DNA of 64,000 bases from Albifimbria verrucaria (lineage: Eukaryota; Ascomycota; Sordariomycetes; Hypocreales; Stachybotryaceae), in the NCBI GenBank assembly GCA_020081605.1, contig JAHREC010000011.1:1178001-1242000 (forward strand), given 5' to 3'. The translations under genes were made by a program, and so were the position numbers. The first letter of the stretch is position 1. Each line of letters opens with the position of its first letter. The notes under the pieces were generated by a model, which saw only the letters and a program-made list of their open reading frames with translations, ran no database searches and was not told the origin of the DNA. Shown piece after piece: positions 34,520 to 45,273 of the stretch.

Positions 34520-35965
34520 CTAGTCGTCGTCCAATTGATCATAAAGACGATTCGCAGTGAGCTGTTCATTCCTATCACACGCCAGATAAACCTGAAGAAC
34601 CTTCTCCTCATCAAATCCAAGGCTACACAACTGTGTAATGTTATTTTCAGGGTGCACAGATAGTATGGTGATAAATAAATACATACCCTCTCTATTACTG
34701 ATTCGGTACCTGTAGAGAGCGGCGTTTCTTTCCCGTCAGGTTCATTGTTCGTTAAGCCATCCGTATGTATGGGTGTTACACCAGGCCTCGCCACGAAACC
34801 AGTGTTGCTCTCTAGGGTCGGTCGTGACCTTGCAGATCTTCCATCTACATAGTCCACGGTCAAGTTAATAAATCTCATTCAAAGTTATCCCAGAGCGGAA
34901 GGGGTTTTGCTCACCGTCATCATCATAGTATGAATGGTTGCGTGAATTTTCGAAAACAGAAATGCCAGCCGGGTCACGGATAGGCGGTATGTCAAAAGGT
35001 GTTCCGGGAAGGGAGTATAGACAGATGGGATGGTTTTACGTGTAGGCCAAGAGGGCGCAGCCTTGCCTCTGCTAGCTTCTGTATCCTCGACTGTATATTG
35101 GGTTATATCTCTGTGATTTGTGGTTTCACTGGCTTCAGAAATAGCCAGAGCCTGGAAATTAGGATAGGATGATGCCTGGCTTTCTGGAGAACCGGAATCA
35201 CTGGTCGTTGCAAGGTCTGAGATGCGTGGTCTTGCATTATTTATCCTAGGGCTGGGCGACCTCGTGCGTGATACGATGCTGGGCGCATCACTGCGACTGG
35301 CCCGTTGGTGTGTACTGCCTTGCAATAGTTTGTACCAGTTCGCTAGAATATAGGCATTTCTGTCAGGGCCACAGGTAGTAGTGTCTTTGGATATTGTTGA
35401 ACTAATTTTAGCAAAAGTCAACATTGAAGTTGATGAGTGCGAATTGTTGTCTCGCTCGGCAAATTGTTCAACAGAACGAACCGACCTTCGAAGGCGAATA
35501 TTGACATCATATTTGCGATAATTATCCTTGCCATCTTGATCCATTTTATGAGAACCCCAACTACTAGCCGATCCATTCACAGGATTCATGAAGCTGGGGA
35601 GAGTTGGCGAAGCTTGAATGGGATATGGATCCCTAAATAGCAAGTGAGGCCGATATTCTGGTAAAGAGGGGGAGATATCCGCAAGCTCGTCTTCTTTGGA
35701 TGTCTTGATTCGAAATTGGTGTTCGGATCGAGTTGCGGGTTGTGGGGAGAATCCAATAGTTTGTCGATAGTGCTGGGAGTGGCCGGTATAGATCTTACTT
35801 CTGTACGATGTGATTCTCCGTAGAGCGGTTCTTTCAGAGATGAAGGATCAAGAATCACTAGTGAATGGTCATTTCCTCGAGCTGCCGGCGCCGGCACCCT
35901 GGAGGTGTAGTGATGGGCTCTTGGCGCCTCTATTTTCCCTTTGCCCGCAGAGGCCTAGGAGTCAT
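34520..35965 (-). CDS. UBA-domain protein (Rad23-type C-terminal UBA), frameshifted
   Basis: The end of this gene is a UBA domain of the Rad23 UBA2 type: IERLCSLGFDEEKVLQVYLA then CDRNEQLTANRLYDQLDD, stopping at 34520. It appears only after removing an intron (about 34683-34632, GTATGT...ACACAG). UBA domains bind ubiquitin chains, so the protein may be a ubiquitin receptor or regulator. The rest is a long Ser/Pro-rich, probably disordered region (RTRSPSPRINNARPRISDLA; PFDIPPIRDPAGISVFENSR). No ubiquitin-like domain is visible at the N-terminus, unlike Rad23 or Dsk2. I place the start at 35965 (MTPRPLRAKGK), which needs one missing A near 35930. Other one-base losses lie near 35715 and 35012, and a second intron lies at about 34909-34851. 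The overall family is not recognised; the UBA call is solid, the rest is hypothetical. Confidence 0.68.
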
Positions 35966-36511
35966 GCCGCTCTAACCAGGAAACTTAGATGTCAACGGAT
36001 TGCCTTGCGTGTAGTTGAGAACAGACGATGACCGCCCCCACGGTATTGATGAAGGTGCTCAGCCTCGATGCCTTGTGACTCGCATTCTGTGAAACAGGCT
36101 GGTAGCAAGGTAGTTGGCCAATCAATTGAGTTCCGCTTCTCCACCTACTCTGAGAATTGACAGAGGGGTTGCTCGGTATGTATACGTGCGCTAGATATAA
36201 GAGACAGCACAGCTGGAAGTTGTAAGACAAACGAACAACAGGATTACATGTGAGGAAATGATCGGAGTGGAGCATTATATAAGGCCTCTTCTGGAAAACA
36301 ATAATTGTCCCTCGGCTCAAAGTTCATACTGGTCCAAAAGATATGGCATTAGGGTGTAAGAAACCATCAAAAAGAAACAATTGCAAAAACATCGCTGAAA
36401 CCCGACTAAGCTCATGGTGCATTCCTACGCTTTCTAATAGACCAACTTGATAAGTTTATTATTTCTTATCAGAAATGGTTCATGATGATCAGATAATGGC
36501 AGGATTTAGCT
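35966..36511. other. Intergenic region
   Basis: No coding signal. It lies between the start of the UBA gene and the 3' end of the regulator gene. Confidence 0.4.
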
Positions 36512-38471
36512 TTAGTTTGCATGTAGCGCGCTGAACTGATGCTCTGACATGTAGTCGAGCCTAGCTAAAATGTCGACAAACTGGGCCACGTATTCCCTAC
36601 TTCTCCGCTCTGCATCGCTTGCTATGGTGCTGTCATAGGCATCTTCGCCTTCGAGGAGAGTAGCGGCGATCTCTCTAATTTTCATGATCTTTAAAGGAGG
36701 TTTCCGTCAGTTCGTGGCCCAGGTTTAACAGACACAACGGAGAGTACGTACCAGCGACGAGCCGTTCGATTCCAAGACCCACATGGAAAAGCTGCTCACT
36801 ATGTGAAGCAGCTCTTTGGCGACCATTTCCCTCAATGTCCACAGATCCGCGTTGGTGGACGCAGCTGCAGGACTTGCGATCGACGAGGTGGCGGGTGAGC
36901 ATCCTGACCAAGTATCGGATGCGGCCTCCGAGTTGCGCGTCCTTGAGCGTAATTTGTTGAGGCAAGTTTCCAAAATGATAGACTGTACATAAAGACTTGT
37001 AATGTGTATGTTCACCTTCATGATTTCAAAATGACCAGATTCAAGATCAGGGGCGTTGTCTTGGGAGTTTCCTCCGGTGCCATTGACGGAGGAATCCTCA
37101 ATTGCTCAGGCAACCCGTTCAAAACTTGAGTCAACTGCGACATGAGATGGAAAAGCAAGTCTAGGATAGGCAACTCCGGATGTTTACGGACGGGCGGGCG
37201 ATGTGGGACAAGCTCCGGCAGCAAGCTGGGAGCAAGTGCTCTGGAGCCCATGCTGTATGACGCTGGAGAGCCGGGAAAGGCCTCGTCCATGAGGTCCGCT
37301 GAGCACACAAAGACTTTTATAAGCGCATTGAACCCAGCGATAGCTGGCAACGGCCTGTTTTCGCCTGGGGTGGTTGGTCGCGGAGCTTCCAGTTCCTCAT
37401 CTGGAAGCTCAAGTGGAATGAGAAACTCCCAGTCAGTGTGTAAGGGTCATAGCTGAGGCCGGTATGAGGGACAACATTCGACAAACGATCGTGCCTAAAA
37501 GGTGACAATCAGAGCTCGGTAACTTAAACCTGCATGCATTTTTTCTTCGCAAAACCCCTCTCGGATCCTACTTACGCTTGCACGATGAAGATGAGCCAGA
37601 AAGCCCGCTTGCAAAGTTCTTGCTCTATCAAGCCATATCGCGCATAGGCTTCTTTCTTGCAAAGATTGAGATCGCGGAAGAAATGGGTAGCTTCGCTGGA
37701 ATACGCCCAAGCCGCAGTGGGTTTGTTGGTGTAGAAGCAAGCAACGGATAAACAGACAGACTCCAAGATGGACTCGAGGCTGGCGTTCAGTTGCCAGCGC
37801 GGCGCGGTGGTCAGACGACTTACCAGGACCAGGTGCGAGGCCCGATCAACTAGTTGGCCTGTATCCGCGTACCAGTGGACGTTGTAGTTGTTGAAGCGAC
37901 GTGGGATCGAGGCAGCCGTCGCGGCGCAAAGACAGATGCAGAGGCGGAGGAAGTGGTGATCGAACTCAAAGTGTCGCAACGCGATGCGGCGCTTGAAGGT
38001 GGGAAGGTGCACAAGCGGTAGGAGTGGATGAACACGGGTATAGTAATCCTCAAGGATGACTTGGAAGCTGGTTTCAGGCACTAGGTGACTGATGGTGATC
38101 GGGACAGAGGGTAGAGCGGGCGGCCCCTCGGGCGAGGGTGGAGGCTGAAGAGACCGCAACCGAGCCTCCGCGACTCTCCTTTACAAGACGCCGTATCAGA
38201 CATTTGTCCCAAGCGCCTCATGGTTTCTCATGTTATACTTACCGGCTCAATGGACCACGCGGGTTGCGGCGAGTTAGGAACGTACACGGTACTTCAGAAG
38301 CGAGGCATCGTCGACAGGAAGCAATTGTTTCAGAGTCAAAGGCACACTGCAATCGTTAGCGATCGTCAACGAGTCATTGTTACAAGGGAAACTTGCCTGG
38401 ACGCGACGCTCCCGGCAGAGATCGCAGGCTCTCCGGGAGATCTTGCGGCCCTTACGCGAGCTCTGGGCCAT
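36512..38471 (-). CDS. Zn2Cys6 transcription factor with fungal-specific domain
   Basis: A nuclear DNA-binding regulator. The start at 38471 (MAQSSRKGRKISRRACDLC) leads into a binuclear zinc cluster: CDLCRERRVQC, then SCRRC and VPCTF. The cluster is whole only after splicing a 50-nt intron (38396-38347) with a GC donor (GCAAGT) and CAG acceptor. A second intron starts near 38245. The fungal-specific regulatory domain follows: YYTRVHPLLPLVHLPTFKRR, CATAASIPRRF, ACFYTNKPTAAWAYSSEATH, CKRAFWLIFIVQ and DRLSNVVPHTGLSYD. Then comes the conserved MKVNIHITSLYVQSIILE and a last exon ending LDYMSEHQFSALHAN at 36512. One-base losses occur near 37413 and 37060. It lies beside an MFS sugar transporter and a GH3 beta-glucosidase and is probably the regulator of that set; CGG-type half sites in their shared promoter fit this idea. 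Confidence 0.88.
38347..38396 (-). other. GC-AG intron inside the zinc-cluster coding sequence
   Basis: 50-nt intron with donor GCAAGT, a CTAAC branch site about 12 nt before the 3' end, and acceptor TTGCAG. Only its removal joins CRERRVQ to the third Cys (CAFDSE) of the zinc cluster. Non-canonical GC donors are a small minority of fungal introns. Confidence 0.8.
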
Positions 38472-39169
38472 TGGAGCGGCATCACGACATAACAGGGCCC
38501 TTCTGTCCAGCCAGCAGCGAGTCTGGGCGCGATTGAGTGCAAGATTGCCTCCTCCCGCACTTTTTTGAATGGTCAGGTCATTTTCCGATGGCGCTTTGCA
38601 TGACCTTAAGCCCGGACGCCCTCGAAAACCGACCCAGAGCTTGTGTCTTTATAGTCTAGTGCGCCCCCATATGAATCGCGACACCGGACTTGCTCATCAA
38701 CGTGGAGTATGGAGACGAAATCCGGGGTTGATCCGCGCCATTGGGCAGGCCATTTAGTTGCATTTCATACGCCAAGAGTCAAGTCTACCCCTGAACCAGC
38801 TAGTGGTCCGCAGATTCCGGAGCCAAACGGGAGTAGGGACAGTCCGGAGTGCCGGCATCTTTGAATTCAATGTGACAGAGTAGCCAACTGGTTCTCTTTG
38901 TCTATATTTGAGAATGTGTCGTTACCAAAAGAAACCCTGGGGCGTGATGTTGGTGAGTGTAGAATGAAGGTTGCCTAAGATCTTCCACAAGTCAGTGTGG
39001 CCATATCACGTCACAAGCTGGTGGATGTAAGGCTTGAAAATGAAAGTGAAATTTCTGCTAAACAAAGAACACTTGCTTCGCTTCCGCTAGTTCGCTTCCG
39101 AGTATAAATTAATGATAAACTACCACAGCTTCTGTCTCCCTCCTGCAACCAGCAACTCTAGACAATCTC
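38472..39169. other. Intergenic region upstream of the regulator gene
   Basis: About 700 bases: promoter of the Zn2Cys6 gene and 3' flank of the transporter. No gene seen; A+T rises toward 39100. Confidence 0.45.
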
Positions 39170-41071
39170 TCACTCTACATGACTCACATGGGCTTTCTCG
39201 CCCTCGCTAGCAATCGTCACGATAACCGTCTCTTTGAACTTGCGCGGTGGGATGCCTCGGGCCCACAGCTCGTCGATTTCGGCATACGTTCGGCCCTTGG
39301 TCTCGGGGATCATGAAGAAGATGTACACGGCCGAGAGGACTAGCACCGAGCCGAAAATGAAGGCAATCTTGCCACCAAGATTGCCCTGGTCGGGATTGAT
39401 GGCATAGGGCAAAGCAAAACTCCAGATACAGTTAGAGAGACCGTTCATCATGGTTGCCAAAGCTTGTGTAGGGGCTCGCAGGCGCGAGGTGGCATTCTCT
39501 GCGGTAATGGGCCATGCCACAGCACCGAGAGTCGCCTGATAAACTGTATATGCATGTCAGCGACTAGGTCTTGACTAAAGAGAGCAGGACAATGCAAGTA
39601 TGACTTACCAAAGGACCATACAGCCATCAATCCCACTTGACCCCAGATTGCTCCGGGCACGTCGATCACGGCAATGACACCAATGAGGATGAGCGAGATG
39701 GCCAGGACAATGGTTCCCCAGAAAGCTGTAGCACGGCGTCCGAACCAGTCTACAAAATACCAGCCAAACATGTTACCAACCACCATCAGACCACAAAGGC
39801 CCACGGTTGTATCGAAAGAGCGAGCAGCGCTCATCCCACCAAGCTGCATGAAGTCTACGAGCCATTGTTAGCAACTCCAATCAATCTTTACGGTTCAAAA
39901 ACCGGGTAGCTTACAGCTCATGTAGCCAATCACCCAGATGGAGCCTGTGCAATTCTGAATAAAGAACATGCTTGTGCCCACTAGGGTCCGCCTCCAGTTG
40001 TCCTTGTTAAAGCACTCCAGCATGTTGCCCTGAGACTTGGCATTGGCGTTTTCTAGCGAGAGCGAGGCACTGATCGACGCGAGATGGCCGTCAAAATCGT
40101 GTTCCGCTCCGTAGAGCTTCTCCAAGTTTTTCCTTGCCTTGTCCTCTCTGCCATGTGACATGAGCCAATATGGTGACTCGGGGAAGAAGGGGAGAACTGC
40201 AATAGCGACGGCCACGAAGCCCCACTGCGTCGCGAATAGAACCTTATACTGTCGAGAGTCTGGGAACAGGCTCGTCTCGCGCATGACGCCGTATCCTATG
40301 AGTTGTCCCACAACAATGGCGAAGTTCATACCGGCCGAAACGGAACCGCGGATGGAAAGGGGCGCCATCTCGGAGGCATAAGGAGGCGCGGCGGTCGTGA
40401 AGACGCCAAGGGGCTAGCAATACCAATCATTTTAGCAAATGTAAATTGGTTAGCAGAATAATGGCAAGGTAACTTACAATGCCAGTGAGCAGCTTGCCGG
40501 CGAAAAAGTGCGCCGGGGTCGTGGCAAAGACCTGCGCGAACACTCCGGCGGCGCTGATGACATAGCCTCCGAGTAAAACAAGCTGTCGTCCGATTTTATC
40601 CACGAGAATACCAGAAATCCAACCTCCGAAAATGAGACCTGAATCAGGTGAAGCCTGTCAGTTTCTGGCCACAGCCCGCAAATCGTGGTAAGTTCAGCTT
40701 ACCGGAGAGTGTGCCGGCCAGCCAACCAAGCTGCCAATCGGCATCCACAACGTAGGCTCCTGGTAGAAAGTGCCGAAATCTTCTCTGAACTTGGCAATCG
40801 AGATGACGATACCACCAGCCAGACCATCGAATCCCCACATGATGCAAATGAAGAACGTGTACATGCCTGAGTGTGATGCTGTTAGCCAGAGCCTCGGCTT
40901 TTGCTCTTCTATTGACTAGGAACACTTACACCATAGAAGAGAGATCTTGCTCTCCTTAATTGACTGCATCTTTGTTAGGCTGCGTTCACGAGCTTCGTAT
41001 CGCGCAGCAGGTCCCGTTGTCTCCATCACGGCTGGAGTTGCCTCCGCCACAGGCTCTTTAGCATTGGACAT
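39170..41071 (-). CDS. MFS sugar transporter (hexose/glucoside proton symporter type)
   Basis: A plasma-membrane 12-helix sugar transporter of the fungal SP family. The start at 41071 (MSNAKEPVAEATPAVMETTG) is a soluble N-terminus. Signatures in order: GFDGLAGGIVISI; DADWQLGWLAGTLSGLIFGG; WISGILVDKIGRQ, the loop 2-3 motif; EMAPLSIRGSVSAGMNFAIV; PFFPESPYWLMSHGREDKAR; DWFGRRATAFWG; and the C-terminal PETKGRTYAEIDELW. The segment FALPYAINPDQGNLGGKIAF is typical of alpha-/beta-glucoside (MAL-like) carriers rather than plain hexose carriers. Five introns of about 50-65 nt are supported (for example 40928-40866, GTAAGT to ACTCAG). One base is lost near 40767 (FREDFGTFYQ then GAYVVDADW). It is divergent from the GH3 beta-glucosidase and next to a Zn2Cys6 gene, so I infer import of a beta-linked disaccharide for cleavage inside the cell. 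Confidence 0.92.
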
Positions 41072-41835
41072 GACGAGATGTGTGCTGGCTTGAAGAAGCT
41101 CTAAACTCAGGCGGGTTCTTCTTCTTGAAGATGTTGAGAATTGAGATAATCGGAGCACATCCAAAGTCTGCCGTATTTTCTTGGGGATGGCGGAGCCTTA
41201 AATGCATGATACTGCGTAACACTTGCAAGGGAATCTTGTGAACCAACGATCTGGGCCAATACAGGGACGGACATGGTTGAGAAATCGACAATCTGGAACG
41301 ACTAGTTTGCTGCCAGCTTGCCCCACGACCGATGTTGATTTGACGTGACTTTGTCAACCGGCCTCGGCGTTGGCATGCAGCCAGAAGCAGATTGGTGTCT
41401 TCAGCTTGGACATGGAAGCCACGAGGCTATAATGGCCTGAATAAGACTAACAACCCCATGGGGCATCGGTTTCAACCCGCCAAGAAATGGGGGCTTGCAC
41501 AAGAGGCATGGTTTTGGGCCCGGGAGCATGGCCAGACATCGCGCCCGTGGTGCCAACGTACCACCAGTCTACATCGTGCGAGTCATTAGAGACTGCCGGC
41601 TTGCTCCTGTCCAGGATTCCTGGACTAACCAGATGACTCGGGAGCCAATTATAGACTAGAGCACTGAGGCGGCAACTCGTAAATGGACCCGCCCACCAGC
41701 CGGAGAATCCCCAGGAGAATCTACGCTTGGCATCGACGGCGCCATCCATTGTCAACCATGTGACCTCGGAGCTTAACCAGGTCCTTAGTTTCTCATTGTT
41801 TCTCCAGGTTATTTACGCTTCTCAACAAGATAGTA

Positions 41836-41847
41836 CGGCTCTCACCG
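41836..41847. promoter_or_regulatory. Candidate Zn2Cys6 site, CGG-N6-CCG
   Basis: The inverted triplets CGG and CCG with six bases between (CGGCTCTCACCG) match the layout bound by some dimeric zinc-cluster factors (Ppr1-type spacing). It lies about midway in the divergent promoter. A chance match is possible in a region this long. Confidence 0.3.
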
Positions 41848-42166
41848 AGGATTCTCCGCTTGAACATGAATTGCCCTTGGCTCAGGAACCATGCTCCCAT
41901 GTGCATGTCCCCACTTCCCGAGCGCAACTACTAAACCTGAAGTCATGCTTTAAGATACTCCGAGATACTCCGGGCTGGATTGTAAGACGTCCATGCGATA
42001 TTGTGGGGAATGAGGACGAACATGTGGTATAGTCATGGTGTTTAGACAGGATCTAGATGTCGTGATTCGTCCCCTAACAGAAATATTGAAGTCCAAAACG
42101 AGGTGGATCTGGGCCTTTTGATCCATTACGGCGGATCAATAATTGCATAGTCCAGTGCTACTGAAA

Positions 42167-42190
42167 CTCGGGCTTCTTGGCCGTCCCGAG
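42167..42190. promoter_or_regulatory. Inverted repeat CTCGGG-N12-CCCGAG upstream of GH3
   Basis: Perfect six-base arms 118 bases before the GH3 start codon, containing CGG and CCG triplets in inverted orientation. It is a candidate operator for the neighbouring zinc-cluster regulator, or part of the leader. Function not shown. Confidence 0.3.
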
Positions 42191-42307
42191 GCTCCAAGCA
42201 ATGCCTGGACAGATCAACGGTACAAAGCTGGCATATGCCCAGTGGTTGTCGACGTGACAGACTCATGTCAAACAACTTTCAACATCTTACCAAGACCGTC
42301 TCCGAAA

Positions 42308-45079
42308 ATGACAGTCAACGGCCAGGCCCCTAGTGATGCTGACCTTCTCTCGCTGGTGTCCGAATTGACATTGGAGGAGAAGATCTCTTTGCTAGGCGGC
42401 AAGAACATATGGGAAACCAACGCAGTTGAGCGTCTGAACATCCCATCGTTGAAGGTGAGCAACCTGTTGAACGAACTGCTTCAATCTTACTGACTTGTGG
42501 TGTTCAAGGTCAGCGATGGGCCCAACGGCGCCCGTGGAGGCGAGTTCCTAGACGGCACCACCGCTGCCTGTTTCCCTGCTTCCGTATCGCTTGCCTCTAC
42601 GTTCAATCGCAGTCTGGCTCGTCGTGTTGGTGTCGCGCTGGGACAGGAGACGCAGACAAAGGGTGCCTATGTCCTGCTAGGCCCAACTGTCTGCCCTCAC
42701 AGATCTCCTCTCGGTGGGCGTAACTTTGAGTCTTTCTCTGAAGATCCCGTGCTCGCTGGTGAGCTGGCATCTGAGTATGTCATTGGCCTGCAGAGCGAGA
42801 GAGTGGCTGCGACCGTGAAGCACTTTGCGGCCAATGAGCAAGAGACGAAGCGTTTCACTGTCGACGAGACGGTCTCTGAGAAGGCATTGAGGTGAGCCAC
42901 CAGAGGCTCATACCGCAAGCCATACAAAGTACTAAAGGGTTTTAGGGAAATTTACTTGAAGCCTTTCGAAATCGTTGTCAAGAAGGCCGACCCTTGGGCT
43001 TTCATGACTAGTTACCCCAAAGTCAACGGCGCATATGTCGACGCGCAGTCGACATTCATTACAGACATCCTCCGTAATGAATGGAAGTATGATGGCTTGG
43101 TTATGAGTGACTGGGCTTCCGTGTCTAACCACGTAGAGAGCATCAAGTACGGGTAAGTTGCATCTCCCTCGGTTTTATTCTGGCTTGACCGCTGACATGA
43201 ACAAACGTAGTCTCGACCTTGAAATGCCCGGACCTCCTAAGCACAGGTCACTGGAGAACGTAAAGAAGGCCGTTGAAGAGAACAAGGTTGACGTCAAGGA
43301 CATTGATAAGCGAGTTCTTGCCAATCTGAAGCTCCTCAGGAATGTTGGCAAGTTCACGGATCGACGTGAGACGCCCAAGGAGCAGGCAGTCGACCTACCT
43401 GAACATCGCGCTCTTATCAGAGAAGCGGGAGCGGAAGGCATTGTCCTTCTAAAGAACGAGAACAATACCCTTCCTCTTGATAAGTCAAAGCTGAAAAAGG
43501 TCGCTATACTCGGACCTTTGGCGAAATATGCTGCCGCGCATGGTGGTGGCAGTGCTTCCCTAAATGCGCATTACAAGGTTACTCCATTTGATGCCCTTAA
43601 GCAGAGCTTTGGCGATAATGTCGAGCTCAACTATTCTAAAGGTAGCTTATGAAAATATTTTTTACCAAGAAAACTACTAACTATTTCCATAGGTGCTCAC
43701 ATCTTCAGGGTATACCCGGATCTAGCAGATGGCACGAAGAACCAACAAGGTCAACCCGGCTTCACCTGTGATTTCTTCAAGAGCGATGACCTCTCAGGCT
43801 CGCCATTCCACACCGAAAACTACCCTCGAGGCGCTTTTATGACTTTAATGAACGAAAAGACCCAAGGGGCCAGGACAGCTCGATTTGTGACTTCGTACAC
43901 TCCCCTGAGTCTGGCAACCACTACTTTAGCTTTTCTGGTCTCGGCCACACCAAGCTTTTCATCAACGGAGATCTCGTACATGAGCAGACTGGGGATCTTG
44001 AGGAGCCGATGCTTCTGCTGTTGAGTGCACATGAAGAAGAACGGTTCCAGTATGAGTTCGATGCGGCAAAGACATACGATATCGTGATTGAGAGTAAGGT
44101 CTCAGCTGCAGAGAGTGACCTTCACATCATGAACGATCAGATTGCCGTGCACGTGGGACTAATCACCCAAGCGGAGATGGAAGCCGATCTCCTAAACGAA
44201 GCTGTTGGTTTGGCCAAGGAAGCAGATCTTGCTATTTGCTTTGTCGGAAACAACACGCAATGGGAGTCGGAAGGCCTGGATATGGCTCAAATGGTGCTCC
44301 CCGTAGATGGTTCTCAGGACAAGCTTGTTGCAGAAGTTGCAAAGGTCAACAAAAACACCGTGGTTGTGGTCACCACTGGTGTGCCCGTCGAGCTGCCTTG
44401 GCTGGAGTCTGTCCCTGCTGTTATGCAAGCCTGGTACGCCGGTCAAGAGACTGGAAACGCCATTTCAGACGTCCTTACCGGCCAGGTTAACCCCGGCGGA
44501 AAACTTCCAGTGTCATGGCCAAGGAAATATGAGCACACGCCCTGCTACGGCAATTTTGGTCTCGATAGCTTCAAGTCCAAGAAGGTCGAGTATGTTGAGG
44601 GTGTCAACGTTGGCTACAGGCATTTTGACAAGCATTACGATACGCCCAAAGAGGTCTTGTTCCCCTTTGGTCATGGTCTCAGCTACACCAGCTTTGAGCT
44701 CAGCAATGCTTCCATATCTGGAACCATCAACGCCACAAGCGATGATCCTTCCGTGACGGTGTCGGTTTCTGTAACCAATACCGGTAGCGCCGCTGGATCT
44801 GAGATTGTCCAAGTATACCTCTCTGCGCCATCCACCAGCGGGGAACAGGCACGTCCGCCCAAAGCCCTAGCGGGTTTCGACAAGGTCAGCCTGCAAGCTG
44901 GAGAAACAAAGACCGTTCAAGTTCAATTTGGTAGGACTGCGGCGGCTTATTGGGATGCTGCGTCCTGGAAAATTGACGGAGGCTCGCATACCATTGTTGT
45001 TAGCACAAGCTCAAGTCCAAGGGATATCAAGGCCAAACTAGAACTAAACATCGATGGCGGGTCTACTTGGGGCCCTTGA
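42308..45079 (+). CDS. GH3 beta-glucosidase with PA14 domain, intracellular type
   Basis: A glycoside hydrolase family 3 enzyme that cleaves beta-glucosides such as cellobiose. The start at 42308 (MTVNGQAPSDADLLSLVSEL) shows no signal peptide, so it likely works inside the cell. Domain 1 has SDGPNGARGGEFLDGTTAAC, GPTVCPHRSPLGGRNFES, the KHFAANEQETKR substrate loop and the nucleophile Asp in GLVMSDWAS. Then come the C-terminal GH3 domain with an inserted PA14 module (DLADGTKNQQGQPGFTCDFF up to HIMNDQIAVHVG), DLAICFVGNNTQWESEGLD, WYAGQETGNAISDVLTGQVN and a fibronectin-III-like end (FGHGLSYTSFELS...AGFDKVSLQAGETKTV). Introns lie at about 42455-42508, 42892-42943, 43153-43209 and 43641-43692. One base is lost near 43905 (CCCC; TSYTPL then ESGNHYFSF). 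This insert layout matches JAI/KLBgl1-type beta-glucosidases. Confidence 0.94.
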
Positions 45080-45273
45080 CGAAATGATTCTTCGATAGAG
45101 TAGGCCATAGGCTAATATGAATAAACATCAAGCAATAACTCAGGTCGAGCCATATCTATAAAGTCAATAATATTTCCATAAATTGGCATTACTCAGACGA
45201 CTACACATGATGCATAGCTTGGCCAAAGAAACTACCAGACGCCTCTATTTATGAGGATCTGCATCTATCTCCG

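Larger units (their letters stand above)
41072..42307. promoter_or_regulatory. Shared divergent promoter of the transporter and GH3 genes
   Basis: 1.24 kb between two start codons facing away from each other, with no gene. It holds at least two candidate zinc-cluster sites (listed separately). Co-regulation is inferred from the geometry and the neighbouring Zn2Cys6 regulator; nothing here proves it. Confidence 0.55.
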
